From the NCBI GenBank assembly GCA_959600065.1, contig CAUGKZ010000053.1:1-8273 (forward strand): a stretch of 8,273 nt of DNA, in the 5' to 3' direction. Below, piece after piece: positions 1 through 6,873 of this stretch. The notes under the pieces were generated by a model. That model had not been told where the DNA came from, did not search any database, and saw only the letters and a program-made list of their open reading frames with translations. Each line of letters begins with the position of its first letter. Position 1 is the stretch's first letter. Both the position numbers and the translations under genes were made by a program. This stretch comes from an uncultured Kroppenstedtia sp. (GTDB lineage: Bacteria > Bacillota > Bacilli > Thermoactinomycetales > DSM-45169).

Positions 1-63
1 TGGCAACGGTCGCGTGGGTGAACACGATCTCCCCACCCAAAATATGGCTAATCAAGACGCCTG
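1..63. repeat. dispersed hairpin element, copy A (cut by window edge)
   Basis: Positions 16-63 closely match 6715-6762. Both contain a G-rich arm, a short loop and a C-rich arm, followed by the shared string CCCAAAATATGG and then CAA.ACGC.TG. Here the hairpin arms are GGGTG (16-20) and CACCC (34-38). In the other copy they are GGGCAG and CTGCCC, so two base pairs differ by compensating changes. Weaker similarity continues to the left (AACGGTCG here, AATGGGCG there), so the element probably extends beyond the window. It lies just after serA. The repeat is seen directly; its nature (small non-autonomous mobile element or conserved RNA hairpin) is inference. Confidence 0.6.
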
Positions 64-88
64 CACCACGAAACTTTTTTCGCGGTGC
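63..88 (-). terminator. hairpin after serA, possible weak terminator
   Basis: Read on the minus strand, GCACCGCGAAA, loop AAAG and TTTCGTGGTGC form an 11-bp stem with one G-U pair. On the plus strand the same position would be an A-C mismatch, so the hairpin suits serA mRNA. It starts about 14 nt after the serA stop. No U tract follows, so it may be a 3'-end stabilising hairpin or a poor terminator rather than a standard intrinsic one. Confidence 0.4.
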
Positions 89-101
89 TTGGTTTAGTAG
101 T

Positions 102-1682
102 TTACAGGTCAATGGCGGTCACTTGTTGGATTTCCTCCATCGCCTCCAAGCTTTGCAATAGCTCTGCGGGGATGGGTTTATCCACGGTTAACATCATGAT
201 CGCCGATCCTCCTTGACCGCGTCGGCCTACCTGCATGGTGGCGATGTTGACGTCTCCCCTGCCGAGGACCGTTCCGACCCGTCCGATGGCACCGGGTTGA
301 TCCCGGTGACGGATGAGGAGCAAATGTCCGGAAGGTTGGACATCGACAGAGTAGGAGTCAATCTGGACGATCCGGGGACCCAATCCGTTTAACAAGGTGC
401 CAGACAGGGAGGATTCACTTCGGTTGGTGCGGATTTGCAAATGGATCAATTGGTTGAAACCGTGACTTTGAGATCTTTTCTGCTCGGTGACGCGGACGCC
501 TCGTTCTTTGGCGAGGTGGGGAGCATTTACATCATTGACTTCCGCCAGATAATGGGAGAGGGCTCCTTTCAGGATGATGCGGGTTAAAGGTGAAGTGTCC
601 ACTTCGGCCAAATCTCCGGAGTAGGTGACCATGATTTCATCCAGAGCTCCGTCGACAGTCTGAGTGGCAAAGCTCCCCAGCTTTTCGGCCAAATTTTGAT
701 AGGGACGCAGTTTTTCCTGCAATTCCGCTGGGATGGAGGGGAGGTTGACCGCATTTTTAAAGGGTTCTCCCCGTAAGATGTGAAGAATCTCTTCAGACAC
801 ATCGACGGCCACATTTTCCTGGGCTTCGCGGGTGGATGCTCCCAAGTGAGGCGTAGCGATCACTTGGGGGAGTGTGAGGAGAGGATGTTTCCCAGGCGGT
901 TCCGTCTCAAACACATCCAAGGCTGCCCCCGCCACTTTTCCGCTTTGAATCGCATGGAAGAGTGCATTTTCGTCGATGATGCCCCCTCGAGCACAATTAA
1001 GTACCCGGACACCCTCCTTCATTTTAGCGAAGGCGTCAGCATCGATCAGATGATGAGTCTCTTTGGTCAGGGGAGTATGGACGGTGAGAAAATCAGCGGC
1101 GGTAATCACTTCCTCCAAGGTCGCTTGCTGAATCCCGGCTTTTTTTGCCCGCTCTGCGGTCAAATAGGGATCGAAGGCGACTACGTTCATGTGGAATGCG
1201 CGAGCCCGCTTGGCCAATTCGGTCCCGATTCTTCCTAAACCGACAATACCCAGAGTTTTGTGGTTCAATTCCACGCCGACAAACTGTTTCCGTCTCCATT
1301 CTCCCTGGACGAGGTCCCGGTACCCTTGGGGAATGTTTCGGGCCAGCGAGATCAGCATTGCAAAAGTGTGTTCCGCAGTGGAAATCGTATTGCCATCGGG
1401 GGCGTTCACCACGAGGATCCCACGGGCGGTGGCGGCAGAGATGTCGATATTGTCCACTCCGACTCCAGCGCGGCCGATCGCTTTTAAGTTTCCTCCCGCT
1501 TGTATCACGGGGTTTGTCACCTGGGTCTGACTGCGGACGATCAAAGCGTCGGCGGTGGAAACCTCCTCTAACAGCTGCTCCATAGACAGGTCTGTTTTTC
1601 GGATCACTTCCACATCCGGAGCTTCCAACAGTTTTTCAATTCCTTGATCGCTCAGTGGATCAGTGATCAGTACTCGAAACAT
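102..1682 (-). CDS. serA: D-3-phosphoglycerate dehydrogenase (SerA), long form with ACT domain
   Basis: Cytosolic enzyme that oxidises 3-phosphoglycerate to 3-phosphohydroxypyruvate with NAD+, the first step of serine synthesis. The 526-residue protein has the long-form layout: a split substrate-binding domain (about 1-98 and 287-320), a Rossmann domain (about 99-286) with GLGRIG at 148-153 and the NAD-binding Asp at 171, an intervening ASB-type domain (about 320-450) and a C-terminal ACT domain (about 453-526). The expected catalytic residues are present: R232 in CARGG, E261 in DVFETEP and H279 in TPHLG. The ACT segment HRDQPGAIG (459-467) fits an amino-acid-binding regulatory site, so serine feedback is likely from family knowledge. 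The ATG start has AGGAGG about 9 nt upstream, inside the end of the preceding gene. The 23-nt overlap suggests translational coupling. Transcription should come from the T-box leader upstream of the aminotransferase. Confidence 0.97.
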   Translation of the reverse strand: MFRVLITDPLSDQGIEKLLEAPDVEVIRKTDLSMEQLLEEVSTADALIVRSQTQVTNPVIQAGGNLKAIGRAGVGVDNIDISAATARGILVVNAPDGNTISTAEHTFAMLISLARNIPQGYRDLVQGEWRRKQFVGVELNHKTLGIVGLGRIGTELAKRARAFHMNVVAFDPYLTAERAKKAGIQQATLEEVITAADFLTVHTPLTKETHHLIDADAFAKMKEGVRVLNCARGGIIDENALFHAIQSGKVAGAALDVFETEPPGKHPLLTLPQVIATPHLGASTREAQENVAVDVSEEILHILRGEPFKNAVNLPSIPAELQEKLRPYQNLAEKLGSFATQTVDGALDEIMVTYSGDLAEVDTSPLTRIILKGALSHYLAEVNDVNAPHLAKERGVRVTEQKRSQSHGFNQLIHLQIRTNRSESSLSGTLLNGLGPRIVQIDSYSVDVQPSGHLLLIRHRDQPGAIGRVGTVLGRGDVNIATMQVGRRGQGGSAIMMLTVDKPIPAELLQSLEAMEEIQQVTAIDL

Positions 1683-2823
1683 GAATCAGTTCCTCCTCTG
1701 CTGCTTGAATTCCAGCTCCGAGCTTGACAGGGGCTCCCAAACGGGCAAGTGCTACTTCGATGGCGGTGACGGCGGTTAGCATATCCAGAGGATCCGCATA
1801 ACCCATATGTCCGATGCGGAAAATTTCCCCCTTCAGGTGTTGTTGTCCCCCGGCGACTCGCAATCCGAGCCGGCGCAATTCTTGGCTCAGGTCTGTAGCG
1901 GACCAGCTGTCTCCACCCCGGACAGCGGTAACTGTGGGGGAGGCGTCCCGGTCATCGGTTAACAGCGTCAGGCCAAGGGCTCGCATCCCAGCCCGAAACA
2001 CATCTCGCATTAGACGGTGCCGGGCAAAGATGGTTTCCAATCCTTCTTCTTCGATTATGTTGAGAACCTCCTCCAATCCAAATAAGAGGGAGACGGTTGG
2101 AGTAAATGGAGTGGTTTTATTTTGCAGGCTGTTGCGATATTTGCGGAAGTCCAGGTAGAACCGGGGATGGGGATTGGTTTCAATCCGTTTCCATGCCCTG
2201 TCGCTGATGGCGGCAAAGGCGAGCCCGGCTGGTAGCATCAGTGCTTTTTGCGATCCGGAGACGAGGATGTCGATCTTCCAATCCTCTACACCCGCTGGGA
2301 CACCGCCGATGCAACTGACTCCGTCGGCGACGATGAGGGCGTCGGTCTGTTCTCGGATGACGGTGGCCAGCTCCCGGATCGGATTAAGGACCCCAGTGGA
2401 GGTTTCACAGTAGGTGAGAAATACAGTTTTCACCTGGGGGTGTTTTTTCAGAAAAGAGGTCAGTTCCTCCGGGCTGCAAGATTTTCCCCAGGGAATGTCC
2501 AAACGGCGAAGGGTGACGTCCATAGAAGAGAGGATGTTGGCGAACCGGTCCCCGAAGGCACCGGTGACCACTACGGCGGCTTCATCCCCCTGGGACAGGG
2601 TGTTGACGGCAGCGGCTTCCAAAGCGGAGGTTCCACTTCCAGCCAGGAGCAATACAGGATTTTTCGTGCCAAACACCGGTGCGAGGCGGAGACTGATCTC
2701 TCGGACCAATTGGGAACAGTCCGGATCCCGGTGGCCGATCATCGGACGGTTCATGGCTTGCTGGACTCGAGGGGGAATCGGTGTAGGTCCCGGAATTTGC
2801 AGACGAAATTTGTCTTTTAACAC
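1660..2823 (-). CDS. class V PLP aminotransferase, serine-pyruvate / alanine-glyoxylate family
   Basis: A 387-residue fold-type I PLP enzyme. Visible family features are the phosphate-binding AGSGT (61-65), CETSTG (139-144), the cofactor-ring Asp in ADGVS (D167), the Schiff-base lysine in SGSQK (K193) and the carboxylate-binding Arg near the C-terminus (R336 in FRIGHMG). It is the first gene of the T-box-controlled operon and overlaps serA. From that context I infer that it transaminates 3-phosphohydroxypyruvate to phosphoserine, or links serine with pyruvate or glyoxylate. It is not a SerC-type sequence. Family membership alone would give serine-pyruvate or alanine-glyoxylate aminotransferase. 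The chosen start is GTG at 2823, with AAAGGAGG 9 nt upstream. In-frame GTG (2868) and ATG (2847) codons lie inside or right after the leader terminator and before this ribosome binding site, so they are unlikely starts. Confidence 0.93.
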   Translation of the reverse strand: MLKDKFRLQIPGPTPIPPRVQQAMNRPMIGHRDPDCSQLVREISLRLAPVFGTKNPVLLLAGSGTSALEAAAVNTLSQGDEAAVVVTGAFGDRFANILSSMDVTLRRLDIPWGKSCSPEELTSFLKKHPQVKTVFLTYCETSTGVLNPIRELATVIREQTDALIVADGVSCIGGVPAGVEDWKIDILVSGSQKALMLPAGLAFAAISDRAWKRIETNPHPRFYLDFRKYRNSLQNKTTPFTPTVSLLFGLEEVLNIIEEEGLETIFARHRLMRDVFRAGMRALGLTLLTDDRDASPTVTAVRGGDSWSATDLSQELRRLGLRVAGGQQHLKGEIFRIGHMGYADPLDMLTAVTAIEVALARLGAPVKLGAGIQAAEEELIHVSSTDH

Positions 2824-2832
2824 AGTTTCTCT

Positions 2833-2840
2833 CCTCCTTT
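2833..2840 (-). promoter_or_regulatory. ribosome binding site deciding the aminotransferase start
   Basis: AAAGGAGG on the minus strand lies 9 nt before GTG at 2823, and just past the leader terminator U tract (2848-2854). It rules out the two upstream in-frame start codons at 2847 and 2868. Confidence 0.85.
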
Positions 2841-2847
2841 GATACAT

Positions 2848-2902
2848 AAAGAAAGGCCTTTCGTCCACACCTGACCTGAAGACAGGTGAGGGACGAAAGG
2901 CC
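2848..2902 (-). terminator. T-box leader intrinsic terminator
   Basis: GGCCTTTCGTCC (2902-2891) pairs perfectly with GGACGAAAGGCC (2866-2855). The stem continues with CTCACCTG against CAGGTGTG (one mismatch), followed by TTTCTTT (2854-2848). The 5' arm overlaps the T-box core and the CCCTCA used by the antiterminator, so the two structures exclude each other. Pairing of uncharged tRNA-Ser should favour the antiterminator and read-through into the aminotransferase and serA. Confidence 0.93.
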
Positions 2903-3125
2903 GTGTTGCCACCCTCATTTACTCCGGCTTTGCAGCGGGAGTCTCGGTGGGTTCATAAGAACCCTGGGATAACGGATCTTCCGATCCGGTCTACTGGTTT
3001 TCAACCGGATGACTCAGGAGTGCTCCATCGCGTCGGGAACGCCGATTTCCAGCAACCATCGGCTCTCTGGGCTTCCTTTTTCCGCAATTTGGCTCCGTCA
3101 TGGTCTGTAGCTCATCAAAATGTTG
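2848..3125 (-). promoter_or_regulatory. T-box leader, serine-specific
   Basis: Tandem transcription-antitermination leader that senses uncharged tRNA. The T-box core AGGGTGGCAACACGG is at 2915-2901. Stem I spans about 3116-3008. Its base is GATGA/TCATC, then a GGAG/CTCC helix, and then a specifier loop closed by TTGCG/CGCGA. The distal part carries AGAGAGCC and a terminal hairpin GCCGAT/ATCGGC with loop GGTTGCTGGAA, as expected for T-boxes. By comparison with the glyQS leader, the specifier is AGC (3024-3022) followed by A; a second serine codon TCC lies at 3019-3017. A GGATC/GATCC hairpin and a GGGTTC/GAACCC hairpin follow. The antiterminator pairs TGAGGG with CCCTCA, and its bulge UGGC matches the GCCA end of tRNA-Ser. 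The T-box class is certain, serine very likely, the exact codon inferred. Confidence 0.93.
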
Positions 3126-3131
3126 TTACTT

Positions 3132-3160
3132 ACTCTAGCACGGTAAAGTAAGAGTGTCAA
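3132..3160 (-). promoter_or_regulatory. sigma-A-type promoter of the T-box/serine operon
   Basis: On the minus strand a perfect -35 TTGACA (3160-3155), a 17-nt spacer and a -10 TAGAGT (3137-3132, 4 of 6 matches) are seen. Transcription is expected to start near 3125, about 10 nt before T-box Stem I, which fits this arrangement well. Confidence 0.8.
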
Positions 3161-3203
3161 CCGCTGAAAACGGGATGTCCTAGGAAAAGGTGAGTGTGAT
3201 ACC

Positions 3204-5432
3204 ATGAAAGTACACTTTTCTTCAAGGCTGTGGATTCCCTGGGAAAGGAATGTCGGGGGAACAGGTTCTCTCCTGGCGGCAGATAGGTGGGTCTACAGAG
3301 TTCAACAAGAAAGGAGGAGGGCTGTGCAGTCGGTGGAAGCGGTGGATTTGTCAGGATTAAATGCGGGGCAGCGAGAAGCTGTCACTTTGGAGGGGAAATC
3401 GGCGGTGGTATTTGCCGGTCCCGGCAGTGGCAAGACGACGGTCTTGACCCGGCGGGCAGCTTGGCTGCTTTCCCAGGGAGTGCCGGAAAACCGGATGATG
3501 GTAGTCACCTTTACCCGAGCGGCGGCGCAGGAAATGAGGCGACGTTTGTTGAAACAGTCTGGCGGTTCGTCTGGGATCACCATCGGCACTTTTCATTCTA
3601 TTTTTCTCCGGTTGCTACGAAATGCCGGTGTAGCCATTCCTCGCCTAGCCGGGGAGCGGGAACAGACTGGATTGATCCGGGAGTTGTTGATCGAGTCAGG
3701 CAGGCCTGCCGACGAAGAAGCGGTTTCCAACACCCTGAGTCAGATCGGATTTTGCAAGGGGAATTTGATGTTTCCTGAGCGCATGAAGTTGAAACAAGCA
3801 AAAAATATCGCTTTCCGCGAACTGTTTCAGGCGTATCAACAGGGATTGGAGCAACGGGGCATTTGGGATTACGACGATATCCTGCTTCGGTTTCACGATG
3901 GGTTACGCAAGGAACATTTGCTGCAAAGGCGATTTCTATACATATTGGTGGATGAATTTCAGGATATCAACCGGGTTCAGATGGAAGCGATCCGTCTTCT
4001 GCTTTCGGAGGAGGGGACGCTCTTCGCTGTAGGGGATGATGATCAGTCTATCTACGGGTTTCGGGGAAGCGATCCGGAATATATGTTGAATCTACCGCAT
4101 ACGCTCCCAAACTGCACCCGGATCGTTTTGACTACCAATCATCGGTCGACGGAGCCGATTATCCAGATCGGGCAGCAACTGATTGCTCACAATCGCCTCC
4201 GCCAACCGAAGAAAGTGGAAGGAACAGGGAAAGCGGGAGGAGCTCCCCGCTGGTGGAAACCGGTGGATGAAGAGGATGAAGCCGGTCAGATCCTAGGGAT
4301 CTTGAAGGATGGGATGGAGACGGCGGTTCTTTACCGGACTTCCACTCAAGCCCGTGCAGTCATCGACATCCTGGTGCGGGCAGATATTCCCTTTGCCGTT
4401 TCTCCTGGAGATGCCACTTTTTATCGACGCTGGCAGGTGATAGATGTGCTGAGCTATCTTCAGCTGGCCCACGATCCCGATGATCTGGATGCTCTGGTAC
4501 GGGTGATCAATCGTCCGAAGCGGTATCTTTTTGGTGAGGAGTGGCTGAACGAGCTCCAAGGGATTTCCCGGGAAACGAGTCTTCCCCTGCTTCTGTGCTT
4601 GCCTCAACTGAAGGGATTGGAAAGCTATCAAATCAAACACCTAGAACGGATGGTGCAACAAGTGACAGCCTTGCAGGGCGAACCTCCTGCAACAGCGGTA
4701 GATCGGGTCCGGCGGGAGATTGGATATGATACTTTTCTTTCCGCGATGGCGAGGGATTTGGGTCTTGATTTTCAGACACTGGCGGAACCGGTGGATGAGT
4801 TGTCGATGGCGGCTACAGCCCATCGTAAGATCGAAGACTTTTTGCTTCACATCGAAGAGGTGGATCGGAAGGTGAGGGAACAGCCGAAGTCGCCCCGGGT
4901 TCGGTTGATGACGTTGCACAAGTCGAAGGGACTGGAGTTTGACCGAGTGATTCTCATCGGTCTCCATGCCATGGTGCTCCCCCATCGTCGAAGTCTGCAA
5001 GTGCCGGAGAAAATGAAAAATCGGGCCTGGGAGGAGGAGCGGCGGTTGTTGTATGTGGGACTGACCCGAGCCCGTCAGGAATTGATTCTATCCGTCAGTG
5101 CTACGCGTCAGGGAAAGCGGGTAGGACCCTCTCCTTTTCTAAAGGAGATGGGATACACCAGTGAAGAAGAGAAGCCTGTGGCACAGCCTCCTTCCCGGCG
5201 TCGCCCTGCCGATCCGAAACAGCCTCAGCTCCGATACACGGGAGAATCTTTACAAGAAGGAGATGTTCTCCTTCACTCCCTCTGGGGAGAGGGAGTGGTT
5301 ACACAGGTGGATTCCTTGGAGGGGACCGCGCCGGGTCGCAAGGTGACGGTGCGCTTTGGAGATGAAATCCATACTCTTCACTATGAGTTATCTCGTCAGT
5401 TGGTGTTGTTAAAAAAGAAAAGGGGAGAATGA
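3204..5432 (+). CDS. UvrD/PcrA-superfamily (SF1A) DNA helicase, YjcD-like, with C-terminal Tudor-like domain
   Basis: Predicted ATP-dependent 3'-5' DNA helicase. On the 742-residue version, all SF1A motifs are present in order: Q motif LNAGQREAV (52-60), Walker A AGPGSGKT (71-78), motif Ia VTFTRAAAQEM (101-111), Ib GTFHS (128-132), Walker B VDEFQD (249-254), motif III GDDDQSIYGFRG (277-288), motif IV TTNHRS (310-315), motif V MTLHKSKGLEFD (569-580) and motif VI LLYVGLTRARQE (615-626). A basic, proline-rich linker (about 655-680) leads to a small C-terminal domain (about 685-737, GDVLLHSLWGEGVVTQV). This resembles the PcrA/UvrD Tudor-like domain that contacts RNA polymerase. GDDDQSIYGFRG rather than the PcrA-type GDADQSIYRWRG points to a YjcD-like paralogue. 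Two starts are possible: ATG 3204 (AAAGGTGA 10 nt upstream) or GTG 3324 (codon 41, very strong AAGGAGG 6 nt upstream, 702 residues). It is divergent from the serine operon. Confidence 0.93.
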   Translation: MKVHFSSRLWIPWERNVGGTGSLLAADRWVYRVQQERRRAVQSVEAVDLSGLNAGQREAVTLEGKSAVVFAGPGSGKTTVLTRRAAWLLSQGVPENRMMVVTFTRAAAQEMRRRLLKQSGGSSGITIGTFHSIFLRLLRNAGVAIPRLAGEREQTGLIRELLIESGRPADEEAVSNTLSQIGFCKGNLMFPERMKLKQAKNIAFRELFQAYQQGLEQRGIWDYDDILLRFHDGLRKEHLLQRRFLYILVDEFQDINRVQMEAIRLLLSEEGTLFAVGDDDQSIYGFRGSDPEYMLNLPHTLPNCTRIVLTTNHRSTEPIIQIGQQLIAHNRLRQPKKVEGTGKAGGAPRWWKPVDEEDEAGQILGILKDGMETAVLYRTSTQARAVIDILVRADIPFAVSPGDATFYRRWQVIDVLSYLQLAHDPDDLDALVRVINRPKRYLFGEEWLNELQGISRETSLPLLLCLPQLKGLESYQIKHLERMVQQVTALQGEPPATAVDRVRREIGYDTFLSAMARDLGLDFQTLAEPVDELSMAATAHRKIEDFLLHIEEVDRKVREQPKSPRVRLMTLHKSKGLEFDRVILIGLHAMVLPHRRSLQVPEKMKNRAWEEERRLLYVGLTRARQELILSVSATRQGKRVGPSPFLKEMGYTSEEEKPVAQPPSRRRPADPKQPQLRYTGESLQEGDVLLHSLWGEGVVTQVDSLEGTAPGRKVTVRFGDEIHTLHYELSRQLVLLKKKRGE
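3311..3326 (+). promoter_or_regulatory. possible internal ribosome binding site and GTG start of the helicase
   Basis: AAGGAGGAGGGCT directly precedes an in-frame GTG (3324-3326). This is a better site than the one at ATG 3204. The shorter protein would begin MQSVEAVDLSGLNAGQ, a normal distance before the Q motif for UvrD-like proteins. The same bases encode ERRR in the longer form, so the site could be fortuitous. Confidence 0.5.
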
Positions 5433-5480
5433 AAAAACCAGCGTAGCCCAACCGTTGTTGGACCGCTGGTTTTTGTTTTA
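5432..5480. terminator. bidirectional terminator between helicase and ppa
   Basis: AAAAACCAGCG (5433-5443) pairs with CGCTGGTTTTT (5464-5474), an 11-bp stem enclosing a second CCAAC/GTTGG hairpin. T-rich sequence follows on the plus strand and a run of six A precedes it, giving a U tract for the minus strand. It starts at the helicase stop and its T-rich tail overlaps the ppa stop, so it serves both convergent genes. Confidence 0.9.
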
Positions 5481-5969
5481 ACCGGAATACCGTTCCAGGC
5501 TTTCTTGGTACAGGCGATGGGCGACGTCCACTCCTTGCCAGCCTTGGATGTCAGTCTTTTTGTTTTCCAGAGCTTTATAGACGTCGAAGAAGTGTTCAAT
5601 TTCTCGCAGGGTGTGGCTCGGAAGATCTTCCAGAGTCTGCACGGAGTCCCAGCGAGGATCATCTACAGGAACACCCAGCAATTTTTCGTCTTTCCCTTTA
5701 TCATCGGACATCAGGAGGACGCCGATCACACGGGTTTGGATGACACATCCGGGGAAAGTGGGGAAGGTGGTCAGTACCAGGATATCGAGAGGGTCACCAT
5801 CTTCCGCCAGGGTGTTTTCCAGATAACCGTACTCTGTGGGGTAATGCATGGGGGAATACAGCACCCGGTCCAGGCGAAACACGCCTTTTTCCTTGTCATA
5901 TTCGTATTTGTTCTGACTGCCGGTGGGAATTTCGATAAAGGCGTCTACTGTGAGGTGTTTTTGTGTCAT
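5478..5969 (-). CDS. ppa: type I inorganic pyrophosphatase
   Basis: Cytosolic Mg2+-dependent hydrolase that splits pyrophosphate to two phosphates and so pulls biosynthetic reactions forward. The 163-residue length is typical of bacterial type I hexameric enzymes. The signature DGDPLD is at 57-62, with metal ligands D57, D59, D62, D89 and D94. Other expected active-site residues are E13, K21, E23, R35, Y43, K96, Y131 and K132. The ATG start has AAGGAGG 8 nt upstream. It is a single-gene transcript, with a good promoter at 6030-6058 and the shared terminator at its end. It is not the manganese-dependent type II enzyme found in B. subtilis, which lacks this signature. Confidence 0.97.
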   Translation of the reverse strand: MTQKHLTVDAFIEIPTGSQNKYEYDKEKGVFRLDRVLYSPMHYPTEYGYLENTLAEDGDPLDILVLTTFPTFPGCVIQTRVIGVLLMSDDKGKDEKLLGVPVDDPRWDSVQTLEDLPSHTLREIEHFFDVYKALENKKTDIQGWQGVDVAHRLYQESLERYSG

Positions 5970-6029
5970 CTCGGGAACCTCCTTGAAGGTATGTACGTGT
6001 CTATGTCAGGGAAAAAAACCCTACCCAAT

Positions 6030-6058
6030 ATTTTATTCTTTATAGGTAGCTGAATCAA
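6030..6058 (-). promoter_or_regulatory. ppa promoter
   Basis: On the minus strand -35 TTGATT (6058-6053), 17-nt spacer and -10 TAAAAT (6035-6030, 5 of 6). The start would be near 6023. The leader then has a small hairpin, AGGG/CCCT (6022-6019 with 6011-6008) around a run of seven U, followed by the ribosome binding site. Confidence 0.75.
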
Positions 6059-6246
6059 TCCATAACGGCACAATTTTCGAATCATCATGGTACAATGAAT
6101 GAAATGTGTCACTTCTCCACCAAATTCCCTGTGAATTCCTTTGCAAAGATGTACGTCAACGGGGAACTGGAGGATGATTATGGACAGGGGGATCTGGTGG
6201 TCAATGTGGATGGGGGGACTAGCCGAGTCCCTGCATTTGGGGGCAT

Positions 6247-6271
6247 AAAAAATGCTACCTGTTCAGGTAGC
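6247..6271 (-). terminator. intrinsic terminator downstream of fer
   Basis: On the minus strand GCTACCTG, loop AA and CAGGTAGC form a perfect 8-bp stem, followed by ATTTTTTATG (six U at 6252-6247). It lies about 165 nt after the ferredoxin stop with no other minus-strand gene between. Either the ferredoxin mRNA has a long 3' tail, or it ends a separate small RNA. Confidence 0.75.
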
Positions 6272-6293
6272 GATCTGATCTATGATGACAAGA

Positions 6294-6308
6294 CTGTTGA
6301 TGAACCAG
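6294..6308. repeat. remnant of the palindromic element (copy C)
   Basis: The 15-nt string CTGTTGATGAACCAG is identical to 6683-6697, and the similarity extends to 19 of 21 with the following bases (GGAAAT here, AAAAT there). Both copies have the same orientation and flank the ferredoxin gene. ATCAACA at 6421-6427, against TGTTGAT at 6295-6301, could be the other end of a diverged copy, but 7 bp alone is weak. Confidence 0.5.
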
Positions 6309-6436
6309 GAAATCTATCGTCCCCCGTCATAAGTCTTTGTGGAGGACAGGAAAGATCTCTTGCCAAACCCGCACAGCGAGATCAGAAGGAAGAAATCAGG
6401 TCTCCGAAGTGCGAAAGCCAATCAACATGTCTCTAA

Positions 6437-6778
<342 letters not shown>

Positions 6779-6798
6779 TTAAGCCAACTTCCACAAAC

Positions 6799-6827
6799 AT
6801 TTTAGAACGGTTTTTGCTTATTTGCAA
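6799..6827 (-). promoter_or_regulatory. fer promoter
   Basis: On the minus strand -35 TTGCAA (6827-6822, 4 of 6), 17-nt spacer and -10 TAAAAT (6804-6799, 5 of 6). Transcription would begin near 6792, giving a leader of about 140 nt that includes the palindromic element. A TATATT closer to the gene (6671-6666) lacks a -35 and would start too near the ribosome binding site. Confidence 0.65.
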
Positions 6828-6873
6828 GAGAAGGTGATGAAAAGAAGTATTTTAAGAAAGGGGGAATTCATAG

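Larger units (their letters stand above)
6059..6436. other. gap without a convincing gene; weak 113-codon open frame
   Basis: The only sizeable frame is plus strand 6095-6436 (113 codons), which runs convergently up to the ferredoxin stop. It has no ribosome binding site before its ATG, and its C-terminal half looks like chance translation (many Gln, Lys, Ser, scattered Cys). A minus-strand terminator and a repeat remnant lie inside it. An extended -10-like TGGTACAAT is at 6088-6096 without a good -35. The middle of the frame (GDLVVNVDGGTSRVPAFGG) is not recognised. The stretch could be decayed coding or mobile DNA, or the 3' region of the ferredoxin transcript. Confidence 0.4.

Noticed and set aside
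780..2842. Several long plus-strand reading frames opposite serA and the aminotransferase (up to 190 codons)
   Set aside because: They are antisense to two well-recognised enzymes, have no family motifs and lack ribosome binding sites.
2845..2868. Longer start for the aminotransferase at GTG 2868 or ATG 2847
   Set aside because: Both codons lie in or directly after the T-box terminator and upstream of the AAAGGAGG that serves GTG 2823. Translation of the extra 15 residues would have to begin inside the terminator hairpin.
2903..3151. Plus-strand 82-codon frame over the T-box leader
   Set aside because: It is the complement of a structured leader RNA. It has no ribosome binding site and no recognisable protein.
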